Below are positions 48,067 through 59,500 of a stretch of 64,000 nucleotides of DNA, piece after piece (within the stretch, counting starts at the first letter, position 1; each line of letters starts with the position of its first letter). Made by a program: the position numbers and the translations under genes. The notes under the pieces were generated by a model, which was not told the DNA's origin, did no database searches, and saw nothing but the letters and a program-made list of their open reading frames with translations. The stretch comes from Laguncularia racemosa (Eukaryota; Streptophyta; Magnoliopsida; Myrtales; Combretaceae): the NCBI GenBank assembly GCA_037954665.1, contig JBBMOL010000134.1, positions 62,001-126,000 of the forward strand. Direction: 5' to 3'.

Positions 48067-48148
48067 AGTTAAAGGCCTAGGTTATACACAAATTTTGGTT
48101 TTAAAATAGTTAAAGGCCCAAGTTATGCACAAATTTTGGTTTAAAATA
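48067..48148. repeat. 41-bp tandem duplication
   Basis: AGTTAAAGGCC starts at 48067 and 48108. Each is followed by a CACAAATTTTGGTTT tract, with small differences between copies. Confidence 0.8.
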
Positions 48149-48534
48149 TATTTTTTTACGAAAGAAAATAAATTTATTTAAAAGTTATCATAATTTATAT
48201 ATTAATAATATATGTTTATAATATATTATTTGACTATTGGATAATTTGCAATGCAATTATATACCATTTAAAAAATGTCATAATTTTTAAAAATACATGC
48301 ATGAAAAATCATTCATTGCAAATAGTTTTATTTTTACTATATAAATTATATAAAAATTGCAACTATTTGAAAAATATATAAAAAGCTATGTCTCTTAAAT
48401 GTAAAGAGATGTATTATTTTGAATTAAATTATTTAAGAGTTGCAACAACTTGAAACATGTACACAAAGATATGACTGTTGAAGAAAAAAATTCCAAAACT
48501 ATATGTTGTATTATATTCTTTATCTAGATGCTTA

Positions 48535-48669
48535 AACATGATTAGTGGAAGCCCTTATAGCCTAATTGGTATGAACATTATTCTCCCTCTTATATGAAAT
48601 AGGTTCAAATTCCTCCCTTCCCAAGTTATGTTAAAAAAAAAAAAAAAAGGAAAGAACATGATTAGTGGA
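48535..48669 (+). mobile_element. tRNA-derived SINE with 15-bp target duplication
   Basis: The body at 48550-48654 (105 bp) has a tRNA-like head. TAGCCTAATTGG matches a pol III A box, and GGTTCAAATTCC at 48602-48613 matches a B box. An A16 run and GGAAAG end it. The direct repeat AACATGATTAGTGGA is perfect at 48535-48549 and 48655-48669. Length, internal promoter, poly-A and long duplication indicate a SINE copied by LINE machinery. It is shorter than most plant SINEs, so it could also be a one-off retroposed tRNA-like RNA. Confidence 0.82.
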
Positions 48670-50060
48670 GATGTGCTTGAAACAGAGAATTCAAGATAAA
48701 TAATATTTTCCTTTTATTTGTGTCCATTCTATATCTAATTTGTATTTATTTCGTTACTATCATTTAAAAAGTTACCTAAACTATTCTTTTTTTTTTTAGT
48801 TTTAAACTTAATGTTTGGATAAATTGTCTTTTATATGTAATATAGTAATTACGATGGAAATGGTGATTGAGAAATGGAAGTTGCAAAGAAGGTTCGTGTA
48901 CTTTTTAAAGAATATTCAAGAAATATATTTTATCATTGCAAACAAAAATTTTTATTTGTTTGTAAAACTAAATGAAGGTAATAAAGGGTAAGTCTATATT
49001 AGTTTATTGAATATTTAATTTTATAAGTGGTATATAATTAATATATATATATATATATATATATATCTATCTATATAGGTGTGTGTGTGTACGCGCTTTT
49101 ATGTTTTTGGAATCTTATTTTGGTAAACGTACGGTTTGAAAACAATGCTAATACAATACTAAGAAAATAGAAAAGAAGGACGATAAAAAAGATTGTACAA
49201 TATTGGTAGAAAGTATAAGTACTGGTAATTAGCATGAGAAATAAGAAAAATGACATCCTTTGTTGTAAAATTAGATTATACGTAATATCACTTAAAAAAA
49301 ATTGAACATTTTCCATGAAAAGATACCTGATTATTTGATTGATATTTTTTCTTGTTTTTAGCTCCTTCTTCAGTTTTTTTGTTTTTTTTCATTGTAATGC
49401 TTATGGTAGGATTTTGCTTCCTTTATGGCATGTACAAATTCATGAAGCATGTAAAATCAACCCGTACAAAGATATGTATTCAAAATGCAATTAAGTGGAG
49501 AAAAGTACAGGAAAGTGAAAAATGGGGCTTTTTGATTCATGATGTTGGATTCTGTTTTATGTTGGAGTCTAAATGGGATTATATCTAAAATATTAAAATT
49601 TAAATCTATAACACGATTAGTTTATTGATTATATCTAGAAACTTACACACATATCGACTTAATAATGTCTATTTTTTTCATGGTAAGGTTGAGCTAGTTT
49701 AATTTTAAAAATATTACATAAATCCTAATATATTTATCAAGTTAACCAAAAAAATTACAAAGAAATAAAATTCTTCATGAAATTGAAGCTCATAAGAATA
49801 GTTTACTTAGGGTCTTAAACAAACAAGTAACAGTTGGACAAATAGTCTAAACCGAAGTAAAATCTAATCAAGCACAATAAAATAAACTATACATTTGCTA
49901 TATTACATATTAACATTACATTGAATCATGACCTAACTTGATATTATTGGTAATATCCAAACTCACAACATTCTCAATTAGCTCTTCAAAAAAGACCAAA
50001 AATTTTAACGTTGAAAGAAAAAAGTAAATCTAAATAAAAAAATGCTATTGAAATGATTAA
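48670..50060. other. AT-rich intergenic sequence with microsatellites
   Basis: An (AT)n, (CTAT)n and (GT)n composite lies at about 49041-49090. A 78-codon frame at 49352-49588 is hydrophobic at its start but unlike any family I know, and AT-rich like its surroundings. No supported gene. Confidence 0.5.
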
Positions 50061-50064
50061 TCAA

Positions 50065-51305
50065 GGTATACAGTACACCTAGGAAGCACCAAGATGTACA
50101 AGGATCTCAAGAACACTTACTGGTGGAAAAATATGAAATGGGAAATAGTCGAATATATGTCTAGGTGTCTCACATGTCAATAAATAAGGATTGAACACCA
50201 AAGACTAGCTGGTAAGTTACAACCTCTTCCTGTGCCCAAATGAAAGTGGGAACATATAACTATAGATTTTGTCACAGCAGTCCCGAGAACAAGAGAGAAA
50301 TATGATCGATTTTGGTGATAGTAGACAGATTAACCAAGTCCACACATTTCTTGCCGATTAGAGTGGACTACAAATTAGAAAAGTTTACTCAAATGTATAT
50401 TAAAGAGATTGTCAAGTTACATAAGATCTCGGCTACAATTACATCTGACAAGGATACTCGTTTTGTAAGCAAGTTCTAGAAAATTTTGCATCAAATTTTG
50501 GGAACCAAACTCCAGTTTAGTACAACATTTCATCCTCAGACAGATGAACAATCTGAAAGAACTATTCAAATTATAGAAGATTTATTAAGAGCTTGTACAT
50601 TGGATTAAAGGGGTAACTAGAGTGATCATTTGCCTTTAGTAGAATTTGCTTATAACAATAATTACCAAGCTACTATACAGATGACTCTTTATGAAGTATT
50701 ATATGGAAGGAAGTACAGATCTCCCTTACACTGGGATAAAGTGGGAGAAAGACAAGTATTGGGGCCAGAGATAGTATATGAAACAATAGACAAGGTTAAA
50801 GTCATAAGGCAACGAATCCTATCGGCCTAGAGTCGTTAGAAAAGTTATGCAGACAAGCAGCGATGGCCTTTAGAGTTTCAAGTGGGAGATAAAGTCTTAT
50901 TAAAGATATTTCCAACTAAAGGGGTAATCAGGTTTGGATTGCAAGGTGAACCGAATCCAAGATATGTGGGTCCATTCGAAATTCTAGATAAAATCGAAAC
51001 AGTCGTATACAGGTTGGCACTACCGCCAAGTCTGGTCGAAGTATATGATATGTTTCATGTGTCGATGTTAAGAAAATTTGTACCAAACCGAGATCAAGTG
51101 ATGGCCTTGGAACCTTCAAAGGTATAACCAGACTTGTCCTCTATAGAAAGACTTGTGAGAATAGTGGATATCAAGGAACAAGTTCTAAGAAGAAGAAGAA
51201 TTCCTTATGTCAAAATACAGTGGACAAATTAAATCGAGCGAGAGGCAACATGGAAATTTGAAGAAGATATAAAAAGAAAGCATCAAGAACTCTTCCCAAT
51301 TCTAG
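50065..51305 (+). pseudogene. Tekay/Del-like gypsy integrase fragment
   Basis: This is the 3' end of a pol gene, truncated at the left near 50065. It starts at the integrase zinc finger (GSTKMYKDLKNTYWW, then CLTCQ with stops), followed by the core (KWEHITIDFVTAVPR) and SDKDTRF. Open parts are 50630-50830 (PLVEFAYNNNYQATIQM, YEVLYGRKYRSP) and 50882-51127 (GDKVLLKIFPTKGVIRFG, GPFEILDKI, FHVSMLRKFVPN). These end motifs mark the Tekay/Del chromovirus lineage. A degenerate chromodomain-like tail (VRIVDIKEQVLRRRRIPYVK) reaches about 51300. Several stops show it is inactive. Confidence 0.9.
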
Positions 51306-51345
51306 GTAACTTTCAATGATGAAAGTTTTAATAAGGGGGGGAGAA

Positions 51346-53346
51346 TGTAATACACGATATATATATACAAATAAATAAATGTGTAAAATGTAATGAGGGA
51401 CAAAGTCATAAATGGAAGTGTAGGATAAGGGGCAATTTCATCTTTTACTTGCAGGACTATATATATGCTAAAATGACCTAGGGTTCTCCTCTTTTTTGCA
51501 AATCCAACAACTCCAGCCAACTAGAGAGACCGATTGACAAAGAGAGAGATAGAAAGAGAGGAGGCGTGTCTAAGAAGACCTAACGAGATTCAAGGGAGTA
51601 GCACGGCGAAGCAAACGTGAACATAAAGAAAAAGGAATTCCCGGATCAAGGAGTTGATACTCGGGGAAATTCCATGTAAATATTCTAACTATGTTATTTG
51701 AGAAATAATTACATATCTTTAAGATTTAATGGAGTTTGGGGATAAAAAGGATTGAATTTAGGGAAAGTTGGAGTTAAATATTAGGGTTTGCGGGATTGTC
51801 CGAGATATATACGACCTCTCAACATGGTCGTGTTATGACCATGTTGAATGTAATAGTATACTGAGAGATAAACAGTCCCCAACATGGTTGTGTTACGATT
51901 GTGTTGAATTTAAAAGTGTCCCAAGAGATACACGACCATGCAACACGGTCGTGTTGCCCCCGTGTTAGATTAAGAAAAACATGACTTCCCAGCACGATCA
52001 TGTTTCGACCATGTTAAGTCCAAAAGTCATGTCGAGAAATACACAACTTCTCAACACGATTATATTTTGACCGTGTTGAATTAAGAGAAACACGGCATCT
52101 CAACATGACCATGTTCCAACTGTGTTGAATCCAAATCTCACCAAGAGATACACGACCCCTAATACGGTCATGTACTAGCTGTATTGAGCAACACGACCTT
52201 TAACATGGCCGTATTAAGTGATGAACATTATTATTATACATGAAATTATCTTCTTAATTAACCAAGTTCCACACAATCAAAACAAATTAGTGAAACCTTA
52301 GATGACTTAATAGGATAAGAGGAATTAGGAGAGTTATATTATGTTGGATTAGTACTAAGATTAATGTGTTGATTATACAGATATCAACTTAGCCTAAGTT
52401 TGGGATAAGAAGTGCATAAGGCTAGAATTCTAGGTACGTGTTTACTTTATTTGTTGTATGTGATTGTTATGAAGCTATATAATGAGTTGCATGTGAAATA
52501 ATGAAATGCTGAGACATAATATGAATCATGTGGTATCATGAAATAATCCAGTGTTATGTGAATGGAATGAGATATGTTGCTTATGCTTGGCTCGGCCTAG
52601 GGGCCCGTAGTGGCAGATCTCTATGAGGCACCTCGATGATCGGTATGTTGCGTTGTCCTTAATGGAGTCATGTATTGAAATGATCTGAGGTAGATTAGGG
52701 ATAGACGGGACCTGCAATGGCAATTCTCATTAAGGTTAGATAGGGCCCGCAAAGGCAGTTCCCACTAGGACAATTGTTGTGTGTACCGGGGTTATGAATA
52801 CCCATATATGTAATAATTCCTTTGGTATTGATGTGTGAATAGAGTTGTGAATGAGTTATGGAAAAATGTTGCATATATGCATGTGATATTAATGTGGTGT
52901 GTCATGCGTGTGTGGGTGTCGCACTCATGTACTGAGCTTAGGCTCACCCCCTTCCTATTTTTTTTTTAGCTGCAAGCGAAAATGATGAACAACTAGAGTA
53001 TGATGATAATGGAAACCTAATGGGACATTACATGAATGAGATGAGAAGAGAACACTATTACTATGTGGTGGAAGAGTGATAAGAATTATGAATTATTGTA
53101 AATTGATGTTTTATTGTTAAATTGAAATTATGGAGATAGATTGTAGTTGGAGACTTTGTGATTATTAAATAATGAAATTTGGAATGACTCATCTATGAGT
53201 CATTTATTTGATTATAGTTATAGCAATATGATAGATAATGTATATGAACAAGTTTTGATGTATGTTGAAGTTTTAAAACCTTAGCATGTCGCTCGGTAGT
53301 AGTACTACGTGACCGGCTGTGGTGTTCCAGGTTTTGGGGCATCACA
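51346..53346 (+). repeat. 3' LTR of the Tekay/Del-like element
   Basis: A purine run (AAGGGGGGGAGAA) ends at 51345, and the LTR begins TGTAATACACG. It ends TTTTGGGGCATCACA near 53346. At about 2.0 kb it has the usual Tekay layout, including a TACTGAGCTTAGGCTCACCC phrase at 52931. The matching 5' LTR is absent, so the element is truncated on the left. Confidence 0.82.
51805..52225. repeat. array of degenerate ACACGGTCGTGTT-type palindromes
   Basis: Within the Tekay-like LTR, inverted motifs such as CAACACGGTCGTGTTG (51941-51956) and CAACATGGTCGTGTTATG recur about every 60 bp, with GAGATACACGAC linkers. Layout resembles the CACGGCCGTG arrays of the other gypsy family, although the LTRs are otherwise unrelated. 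Confidence 0.75.
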
Positions 53347-55928
53347 TTCATGCATAGCTTGTCAAAATTCCCCCTCTTAAGAAATTACAAAGCTAATAGA
53401 AAAGATATTCAAAATATTTTCCTTTAAGCTTTTTTACCAAAATATAACCTCGTCAACCAAACCCCATTCCAAAAATAAAGAAAATATTGAACAATATGAA
53501 ATATTCAATTAGGTTTGGTATTGTATAAGTTTGAAGAAGATACATTGAGTTTCAAAATCTTGGAGTTTTCTTGACATATTATTTAGAGCAATTAGCGTCA
53601 TAGCGGTGAGTACACTTGACCAAGTAGATAGAAAATATCTAAAATGTAACTACAATACTGTTTTTGTTAATTGAATTTGCTAAATGATGTTGAGGACTTA
53701 AATGGTAACCTGAGATTAATAAGAGTCTTTTAGGTAATATAGGAAGGAATAGTTTCCTTTTGTATTAATAAAATAGACGATAGAATTTCTTAAATGTTAT
53801 CAAACTTTGCTTAATGTTTTCTTATTGTATATTATTCTATTATAAATAATATTTTAATAACTTTTTTGGATCGGATTTAACCCTGCATCCCCCCGGATCT
53901 AAACTCTCTTTTAGACAAACTTTGGTCCTGTTCTGGACCCAGCCCAATACCCATTAATCGATTTGTCAAGATGGCATGCGACAGCTCTCCAATGCAACAA
54001 AGATCACCCATTCCATGGTTCTAAGGTGGTCCCATTGGTGTTCTCTTTTTAATTCTAGGAATCTGAAAGGCAAATATCAACTGCTCTACGTCTCGGATTG
54101 CTTTATGGTCCACCGTCCATAGAAAATGGGTATTTCAACCTATAGAAGAACTCACTCACTCACTCAACTTCAGGATTGAGCCTTGCACTTTCAGACATTC
54201 TTTCATCCCTCGGTCCATGCCTACGCCCCCACCACTTCATGCCCAACCAACTCTTGCCAATTGCTATACAATATAATATGAAGGTAATGTCTCTAACTGT
54301 TTGAAATTGGGTCCTCCAGGCCTTCGTTGCCTAAGCATCGAATGTGCCACTTAAAGTATATAAAAAATCACAGACACTGGAAGGCCATTGGTCAACGATG
54401 TTCTATCAGATGCGATTACTCGACACACTGTCGTTTCATGTTCAACAACCTCCACTAGCTCATTTACCAAACTTTTCTTTCACGGTGGCTCTCAGCTAGC
54501 ATCCTTTTAAATTTTTAAATATTATATGGTCCAGTTCATGCATTTGGACATGCTATTAATCAAAAATGATTTTTAAATTTTATAAATACTATGTAAGGAA
54601 GCAACATTTTAAAAAGACGAGCCATAGAAACCAAAGGTAATTAATGATAATAATTATCGGGTATTTTGTATTCACTTTAATTTGAGGTTAATTATATTGT
54701 TAACTATTTGCGTTCATGTATTGTTTTTTATCAAATTTGTATAGTGTTAATATAGAAAATTGAATAAAACTCATAAATAATTATGTTTTTTTTTCTTATG
54801 TATATATCATGTGTCTCCATAGTCATATTTTTAATTGTGTTTAATTTATGTTTGTGTTATTATATTAAATTGAAAATTATCAACCCCATGTTTAATAGAT
54901 ATACATACATACATATATATATATATAATTGATAAATATTTAAGGCATGTGAATGAAATCATTATATATGGTATAGAATTCCATTTAGATGGGGGTTTTG
55001 CCTTGAAAGGAAGCATGCGGCATTGATTTAGGTATGAAAATTTGAAGTTGCATTTTATGATACGTCTCTCAATTTACATAGCTTTTGATTTTGATAAACC
55101 TAGAGCCTCTCAATGGGTGGTGGTCCCAGTTTAAAAGCTTGCTTCAAACTTGACAAATGCTATTTGAGGATTATTTGTTTTATGTATTGTAGAAGTTACT
55201 CTACTTTCTTGATTGTTTACCCGCTCCATTGTATTTAAGTTGCTTATTTGATGTTAGTGTAGTCCTTAAAGTAGAAATGTAGTATGTTTGTGTTATTTCT
55301 ATTGAATAGTTTCGATATCAAATAGCGGATAAAGTAGAAATGAGAGTTTTAAATTTGATAATTTTGTGGTAGTTATATTGTATTTATTATGATGAATTAA
55401 TTGCTATTTTTTTATCATATTACCTTGTAGATGTATCAATGTAACGGATGCTAAAAAATAATAATTATATGATAGAGTTAATTTTTTAAAAAAACAGTTT
55501 TTAATTTAGTAAGGGTATATATATATATATAATCATTTTAAATAATTTCTTTTTATTATTTTTTAATTTATGTAACCGTTTAAATAACTATTTATTATTA
55601 TTATTATTATTATTATTAACTATTTCTGCTCTAAAAAATACTAATGTCAAACTCTCTCAGCCACTTATCCCAATCCATTTTGCTTCCCGTTGAGGAGAGT
55701 GACCTCGGTCGGACAGCTCCAATTTTGAAAAGTACAAAAGAAGCACGAGCCACAGCAATCCAAATCCATATACGCCCCTTTCCACGTCATCTTTATAAAA
55801 TTCCATATTATGCATATTCTAGAATCTAATAAATCATTTCATTTCATTATCTCCATACATAAAGAACTACTATAAATATGTAATAAATAAAAGAAGATAT
55901 GATTAACAAAAAATACTCGGTGCTTAAT
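53347..55928. other. intergenic region upstream of the VIH-type gene
   Basis: No supported gene. 53880-54480 is less AT-rich and might hold promoter-distal or ancient exon sequence, but no frame is convincing. Microsatellites are (AT)n near 54900-54925 and 55510-55530 and (TTA)n at about 55595-55618. A 61-codon frame at 55644-55829 has no known domain. Confidence 0.5.
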
Positions 55929-55979
55929 ACACGTGTTGTTCCACTAGGCGCACTGGCGAGTGTACTTGTTCTATAAATA
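55929..55979 (+). promoter_or_regulatory. core promoter of the VIH-type gene
   Basis: TATAAATA at 55972-55979 is followed about 30 bases on by a likely start region near 56005. An ACGTG core (TACACGTGTT) at 55929-55937 could be a G-box-like bZIP/bHLH site. Positions are inferred from sequence only. Confidence 0.5.
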
Positions 55980-56085
55980 CTCAACTCGTTTTCTGCAAAA
56001 ACACCTTCCTGCCATTTTGCTTGAGTTAGACCTTCGCTCTTCTGTTCTAGAGGCGAGATTCTCGTGTTGAGGCCTGTTTCCGTGC

Positions 56086-56487
56086 ACGTGACGCTGCACA
56101 GCGTTGATCCCGTTATGCCGTCTTCTTGGTCTAGTTCTTGAACTTCTTTTTTATTTTTTATTTTTATTTTTCTTTGGGGTCAAAATATTCTTGAACTTCT
56201 TGTTCGCACTCTCTCTGCATTACGCGTTGTTTGATAAGTATTTCCGGAGAATGTGACTTTTAACGCTTCGCGATCTGATTTTGATCTTGTAGGATTGAAT
56301 AATCACGACCCGGTTTTCTTACACGTGACGCTGCTCCGCGTAGATGATTAGCTGTTATTTCGTCTTCTTGATCTTGTTCTTGAGCTTCTTGTTCGTACTC
56401 TCTCTGCATTACGCGTTGTTTGATATGTATTTCCGGCGTATGTGATATTTAATGCTTCGCGGACAGATTTTGATCTTATAACAATTG
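56086..56487 (+). repeat. tandem duplication inside the gene leader
   Basis: The leader between promoter and start codon contains two related copies. Shared blocks include CACGTGACGCTGC (56094 and 56321), CTTCTTGTTCG(C/T)ACTCTCTC (56197 and 56386), CATTACGCGTTGTTTGATA and GATTTTGATCTTRTA. The first copy has an extra T-rich insert of about 50 bases that itself repeats TTCTTGAACTTCTT. Offset between copies is about 190 bp. Confidence 0.85.
56344..56445 (+). CDS. possible upstream ORF in the leader, 33 codons
   Basis: ATG at 56344 opens a 33-codon frame that ends TGA at 56443-56445, about 95 bases before the main start. The peptide is strongly hydrophobic (CYFVFLILFLSFLFVLSL). It lies only in the second leader copy. 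A shorter 8-codon frame starts at 56115. If the leader is not spliced here, both would reduce translation of the main frame; if this is a leader intron, they are irrelevant. Confidence 0.35.
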   Translation: MISCYFVFLILFLSFLFVLSLHYALFDMYFRRM

Positions 56488-56539
56488 AATCGTGGAAGCG
56501 GACATCAAGAAAGTTTTGTTTTTGGAGAGAGAGAGAGAG

Positions 56540-59500
56540 ATGGAGGAGAAGAAGATACGAATTGGAGTTTGTGTATTGCAGAAGAAGGTGAACAGTGAAT
56601 GACTGGTTTAAATCAATATAAAAGTTATTTGAATGTTGTTTGCGGTTCATCTTTGATGTTCTTGAAACTTCTTTTTTTGTGTTTGTTAAGGCTTTTTCTT
56701 CTCCTATGGGACAAATACTCGATAGACTACAGGCATTTGGTGAATTTGAGGTAAATCAGTATTTGGTTTCCGAGTGGAATATCGTTAGGGGATAGTGATT
56801 AGTAGTCGACTTTGTAGTTGTTGTTTTATTCGCATGATAATATATATGAGGTTGATTATTTATGTATAATATCGATTTTTCAGAAGGTGCATTACTGGTG
56901 TGACAAATCCTGTGTTGTTGTCGATTCATGTTGGAACCACAATTTTCTTAATTAGTGTAATGCATTTTAACATCGCTTGAGCGAATTGTGTGTCATTGCG
57001 AGGCACTCAATGTCTGCATATCATACTGTAATCCATTGTGAATGTTATTATTGAAAAGAATGGATTGGATTAGTTAGTAGTAGTCTGGCATGGTACGGAC
57101 GCAATGAAGACCGTCTTGGGCTAGAAGGCAGAAAGTATAGCGTGTGTTCTTGAATTTTTTTTTCTTTCTATCTTTTAATTAGTAAGACAACTTCAAATAA
57201 GATGTTGCATCAATTTTCTGACAAAATTATTTAGATTGCATGGGAAATTTATTTTTTCTAATTATCTGAGGTAAAATTGATTCTGAACAGAATGGAGTAG
57301 GTACGTTTATTTGTCTCTTGCTATCGTTATTTTACTGACTGGTCTCATAGTTGTCTTTATCTAATGGATCTTTCATTCGTACATCTTTTAGATTATAATA
57401 TTTGGAGATAAGGTTATCCTGGAAGATCCAGTAGAGAGGTAGTCATGCTATGAACTTTGCCGAATTTGAAATTTCTGTTATAAGCATGTTTTGGTATGCC
57501 TATTATCTGTTTAAGTAGTGCATGAAACATTCTTGTATCATTAGGTGCTTGCACTCTAGTATTATCTGGCAACACAAAATTGGTAGCCAAATTTCCTTGT
57601 ATTATCTTGTGGAAGATGACTTAAAGTAATTCCAGCATAGAACCGCCTAATTACTATGTTTTTTTCCAGTTCAGTGGATCTTGACCTGGATCTGGCAGAA
57701 TTGAAAATAAACTGAATTGGCCACATATATATGGTGGTGTAAAGCTTTAATGTATGACTGGCCATGTTCACCAAGAAATTTAAACTTAGCATGTAGAATT
57801 AAAGATTCAAATACAGCATACGTACCTTCCACTTCTTCCTGTGGTACAAGAATTTCCAACTACATAATGAAATGCATTATTGCATATTGTCCTTGATTAT
57901 TAAAATATATCAGTTCTCTTCTCTAACTTAAGTCATATGCGTATTGCAGCTGGCCAATATGTGATTGCTTGATTGCTTTCTATTCAACTGGATATCCCCT
58001 TGAAAAAGCTGAGGCATATGCTTCTTTCAGAAAGTAAGTCTTTTGCATGTAGAAAAGGAAGTCAGTCTTTGTTGTTATTGTTCTTTCTCATGTTCTATTT
58101 TCACTAATGTTATTGACAAGTGTCTAATCAAGCATCCACCAAACCAAACGCACCCCCTCCTCTACCCTCCATCCAAAAGAAGAAATAAAATATAATAAAA
58201 AAAAAGAAAAAGGGAAAAATAAACAGCATCTAACCATTTTTGTTGATTTTTTTTTTTTTTATTGTGGCGAAGGTTTTATGAGACATGAACTATGGAGTTT
58301 TTCTAAATCTCTTAAGATTAATTCTTCTATTAAATTTAGAAGGAACATTAAGGATATATGCACACCCTTACTATGAAACACATGCGACAATTTGTCTGTC
58401 AATGGCTAAGGTGCAATGCCTGTTCATATATTCAAACAATGTCAGGTTGCGTGGAATAAGGGTGAGGAGATCATTGTGATCTCTTAGCTGTTTTGAAGAG
58501 ACTACAAAGAAGTTTTAAGTCGTTATATGGAAAAAATTCTATTGTTGGCCTGTTCTTTTATTCTGTTATTTTGATAAAATTATAATAACTTGAATGATAT
58601 CCTCAGTGTTATTCTTGTTATCTTCCCATTGTTTTTTTTTTTTTTGGGTGTGCTGAAAATCATCTTCCTTTTCGGAGGAAAAAATTGCAAAAAAGAAAAG
58701 AAAAAAAAAGAAAATGATGCTGAATGATTAGTCTTGGGATTGAAATCAAATGTGCTGTGTGATCATTGAAAATGAAACTCCATTCTGAACTTATTTGCTA
58801 GTCTTGGGATTGAAATCAAACGTACTGTAAGCTCATTGAAAATGAAACTCCATTCTGAAATTTGCTAGTGCAAATGTGTATATGTAAGGGTATTGATAGT
58901 ATGGTTTGATTTAGTTTTGAGGAATTTCTTGGTGCTCTTTTGTGAGTTTGCAAATTTGCATCCCATGTGAAACTAATCTGAATATGGAGTTGTAGCAACG
59001 CAAAAGATTATGAACTGGTTTCAGCTTGGACTGCACATGATAGAAGGGAACAATTTCATACTTTAGCACTTTTCATCACCCTTTTATTCACATATATAAT
59101 CAGTAAAAGAACTCCTAGAAGTGCTAAGCAATAGTTGGGGTTTTTACTTTTTCATATTTCTTGATGGATAGCCCCTCCTTTTAAGTTTTGAATGCTCCTT
59201 GGTTCTATGGTGGACAATGCTGAGGTGGCAACCAGGGATGGAGTTGTCCAGAGTCTTATTCATTTTGGTTTGTCTCTATGGTGTCCTCGTGGAGCCTCCA
59301 TAAGAATGTCATTGGGTATGAGGTGAGTGCTCTTGGAAAGACCCTTTCACACAGCAAAGAATGAATGGATCAAGTATGTTCAAACCTCAGTGGGGATGGA
59401 GGTGGACTCTTGTTTTCTAGTGACTTCGATATGTTGTGTATGGATGGTAGCATTGCAACAATACATGTGGATTACTAGCGGATCCCTTTCAAAGAAAGGC

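Noticed and set aside
48550..48654. A functional tRNA gene
   Set aside because: A and B boxes are present, but no cloverleaf or 3' acceptor pairing could be traced, and a poly-A run with target duplication follows.
49352..49588. 78-codon frame with a hydrophobic N-terminus
   Set aside because: Composition follows local AT-richness, no domain or gene context; chance frame is likely.
55644..55829. 61-codon frame upstream of the VIH-type gene
   Set aside because: No family resemblance and located in probable promoter sequence.
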